Assembly: GCA_023459055.1 (NCBI GenBank)
Contig: JAEWVR010000005.1
Span: 43,079 to 107,078 of the forward strand
Length of the DNA: 64,000 nt
Direction: 5' to 3'
Source: Fibrobacterota bacterium
GTDB taxonomy: Bacteria > Fibrobacterota > Chitinivibrionia > Chitinivibrionales > Chitinispirillaceae
Shown: in pieces, positions 61,885-64,000 of the stretch
Layout: each line of letters starts with the position of its first letter
How positions within the stretch are numbered: the stretch's first letter is position 1
The notes under the pieces: generated by a model
What the model was told of the DNA's origin: nothing
Database searches by the model: none
Seen by the model: only the letters and a program-made list of their open reading frames with translations
Translations under genes and position numbers: made by a program

Positions 61885-63207
61885 TTAAGATTGTATCGAA
61901 TCCTGGTGCATCTGTAACGAAAAATATTCTTTCTGTAAAATATTTTTAGCAGAAACAATGAAAGACAATCCTATCCATAAAAAAGGGTAATAGGTAACAG
62001 TGACAAACTGCCCGGCAATTATAAATCCAAAAATTCCATAACCGGCACCAACTATACTGAGAACAAGCCAATCGTTATTGTTTTTACCGTATCGCCTATT
62101 ATACACCATTGGAGTAATAAGTGCGTAAAGAAGCAGCAGACTGAAAGGAATAAGTCCCATAAAGCCGGCATCCGTTCCGACTTGAATAAAAATATTATGA
62201 GGAAGTTGTGCTGTTCCGCTACTTAACAAATCGTAAGAATAATGTTTTTGGTAGTAAGGTGCGAAATTAAAAAAACCTACACCTAAAATAGGATGTTCTG
62301 CTATCATTTCACGGCCATGTTTCCAGTACAATTTCCTTTGAATTGATGTTTGATCTGTCCCTGCATTTCTAAAACGATCTTTTTGTTCTTCAGGTAATAA
62401 CTTGCTCACAGCAAGAATGATAACAACTAACAAAACGATATATTTTAATTTAAATACTTTTTTTCTAAACATAAGAATCAATGTTACGGCCATTGCAACT
62501 TGTGATCCTCTGCTGCTTCCACCAAGTATTGTCAACAGTGGACAACATACGCAAGAGATGAGTAAAATTTTTTCAAATAACCTAATATGGTACTTTTTTT
62601 TAAATGTTAATAAAAAAAAACCGAGTGGAAAAAGTGTCAGCATTAAAATTGTAAGTTCACCTGAGTTGCAAAAAAAACCAGGTGGTCCCTGCAATCCCCA
62701 TTCGGTAAAACTAAAACCTCGTTTTGCCCAAATAAATGAGGTTCCCATAGCAATTTTTAGCGACGATAAAATAAAAATCATCTGAAAAATATAGAACCGT
62801 TCTCTGGTATTTACTATAGTGATTATTAGAAAGTAAATAACAAACCAGCTGTAAAAATTTATATAACTTTTTCTGGATATTTCCGGATAATATGCGAATA
62901 AACTTGATAGGAAAATTGCTATCGCAAATATTATCAACAATATGTTAGCCCGGCTTGATACCCAACGTACGGAGCCATCAAGAAATGCACCAATAAGCGC
63001 TCCGATAAGAAAAAACTGAGTCCATGGAAGAATATCAATAACCGGGAAAATTGATTGTGGACGGGAGTATTCAAAGAAAATATACGCACAGATCAGCCAG
63101 AAAGAAAAGTGCTGGGTTTTAAAAAAATGTAACATATTACGCACTTTAAAAAAAAAGAAGCTGTCTGCATTTAACTGCTGAATATTCTGTATCGGGTCAT
63201 TCTGCAT
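61885..63207 (-). CDS. O-antigen ligase/polymerase-like (Wzy/WaaL) membrane protein
   Basis: 440 residues with about ten membrane helices and a large periplasmic loop. The Wzy_C-type loop has the features SIQRKLYWKHGREMIAEHP, ILGVGFFNF and LPHNIFIQVGTDAGF, typical of exosortase-associated O-antigen ligase proteins. It should polymerise or transfer lipid-linked glycan at the periplasmic face. First gene of the minus-strand run 63207 to 59506. Confidence 0.92.
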   Translation of the reverse strand: MQNDPIQNIQQLNADSFFFFKVRNMLHFFKTQHFSFWLICAYIFFEYSRPQSIFPVIDILPWTQFFLIGALIGAFLDGSVRWVSSRANILLIIFAIAIFLSSLFAYYPEISRKSYINFYSWFVIYFLIITIVNTRERFYIFQMIFILSSLKIAMGTSFIWAKRGFSFTEWGLQGPPGFFCNSGELTILMLTLFPLGFFLLTFKKKYHIRLFEKILLISCVCCPLLTILGGSSRGSQVAMAVTLILMFRKKVFKLKYIVLLVVIILAVSKLLPEEQKDRFRNAGTDQTSIQRKLYWKHGREMIAEHPILGVGFFNFAPYYQKHYSYDLLSSGTAQLPHNIFIQVGTDAGFMGLIPFSLLLLYALITPMVYNRRYGKNNNDWLVLSIVGAGYGIFGFIIAGQFVTVTYYPFLWIGLSFIVSAKNILQKEYFSLQMHQDSIQS

Positions 63208-63708
63208 AATAATTATAAGGTATTGTAATCGTTAGAAATTGTAGCTGTACTTAATTATTGCCGCTTTTATATGTATTTCTTGTGGCAATAACGATTTCTT
63301 ACATGAATTTTTAATATACAATATTTGCAGAATATGGATCATGCAAATAATTTTTTTTAGTAATGATAACAAAAATACGGTGCCATGATAGTTAGGGGAT
63401 TATAAATGAAAAATTGCAAGCAGACTGCACAGCAGCTTCAGTTAACGGATCATTGTTTTTTACTGGACAGATTATTTTGATACTTTTATACAGTATATGT
63501 CGGCTGCATGGTAAATTCTGGATCTTATACCCCACGGACTGTCTTTATTGACATTGATTCTTTGTAACTGTATTAAACAATTTCTTGGTTTAATAAAAAA
63601 AAAGACAAAAATATTGAAATTTATTCAGGTCTGTGTTTATACTCAAATTGTAGCTACATTATAACGTTTAAATTTAAAAATTAATCGGTAAAATTGGGGG
63701 TTTTTTTA
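63208..63708. other. Intergenic region between divergent genes
   Basis: 501 A/T-rich bases upstream of both the ligase gene and the partial Ig-like gene. No riboswitch or repeat is recognised. A G-run (AAATTGGGGG at 63691-63700) may be part of the ribosome site of the next gene. Confidence 0.4.
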
Positions 63709-64000
63709 ATGAAATCGAATATTCTGTTGTATGGAATCTGCACAACACTTTTAATAATAAATTTTGTTACAGCAGGACCAAAGCACACTGGGTGGCCATT
63801 AGAAGTATTAAGCTGGGATATTGGCAAAGCATACCCGGGTATTGAGTATAATTACAGATTGGGTGTCAAGGGAGGTGAATATCCTTATGCATTTACTCTT
63901 GTTGATGGACCATCAGGTATGACAGTTAATAAAAATACAGGCGAAATAGTATGGACACCTGCATCATTGCTGACAGATACCGTTGTTATCAAAATTTCTG
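63709..64000 (+). CDS. Secreted protein with Ig/cadherin-like domain, 5' part (truncated by window)
   Basis: The frame starts at ATG 63709 and continues past the end of the window. A signal peptide (about 1-22, ending VTA-GPK) is followed by a beta-sandwich of the putative-Ig type: YNYRLGVKGGEYPYAFTLV, then GPSGMTVNKNTGEIVWTP. Such domains are common in large surface proteins, which fits the neighbouring EPS locus. The rest of the gene is unseen. Confidence 0.85.
   Translation, partial: MKSNILLYGICTTLLIINFVTAGPKHTGWPLEVLSWDIGKAYPGIEYNYRLGVKGGEYPYAFTLVDGPSGMTVNKNTGEIVWTPASLLTDTVVIKIS

Overview
The window is a chromosomal segment of a Gram-negative, AT-rich bacterium, about 40 % G+C by eye. 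It has outer-membrane beta-barrel and lipoprotein signals, a free-standing PncC, a queC-queE-queD set and a bacterial GGGP-synthase-family gene beside alaS. Together with the exosortase system this suits the FCB superphylum, perhaps a Fibrobacterota/Chitinispirillum-like lineage, but no rRNA is present and the assignment is inference.

Left part (1-29.1 kb) is mostly housekeeping and envelope genes: the end of a chemotaxis receptor, GGGPS-like protein, alaS, recA, glgB, two unknown exported proteins, pncC, queC/queE/queD, a SpoU-type RNA methyltransferase, era, a penicillin-binding transpeptidase, a FecR-like/beta-barrel protein, a glycosyltransferase, endonuclease IV, a parallel-beta-helix lipoprotein, a PEGA protein and a 1346-residue membrane protein of unknown function.

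Right part (29.5-64 kb) is an extracellular-polysaccharide and protein-sorting locus. It encodes a WecA/MraY-type initiating transferase, a Wza-like SLBB export protein, a Wzc-like tyrosine autokinase, an exosortase with an EpsI-like tail, a DegT aminotransferase, FemAB and CelD-like acyltransferases, a WalW-like deacetylase, a PaaK/CapK-like adenylate-forming enzyme, glycosyltransferases, an ATP-grasp enzyme, an O-antigen ligase/polymerase and a TPR lipoprotein. Three small secreted proteins end in PEP-CTERM-like tripartite tails, one canonical (VPEPS) and two paralogues with a VDEPG variant. Interleaved regulators look unusual: two STAS proteins sharing a C-terminal domain, one with a long repeat array built partly from hexanucleotide microsatellite DNA; two receiver-like domains with Glu at the phospho-acceptor position; and a protein with a possible winged-helix end.

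Mobile and repetitive DNA is concentrated between 21 and 54 kb. There are at least seven G/C-rich palindromic repeats, several touching gene ends, two of them beside decayed DUF559 endonuclease fragments. A complete-looking insertion sequence (52073-53930; inverted repeats, 7-bp target duplication, DDE transposase plus a DUF6788-like passenger gene) sits next to decayed IS21-family istA and istB. No tRNA, rRNA or CRISPR array was recognised.
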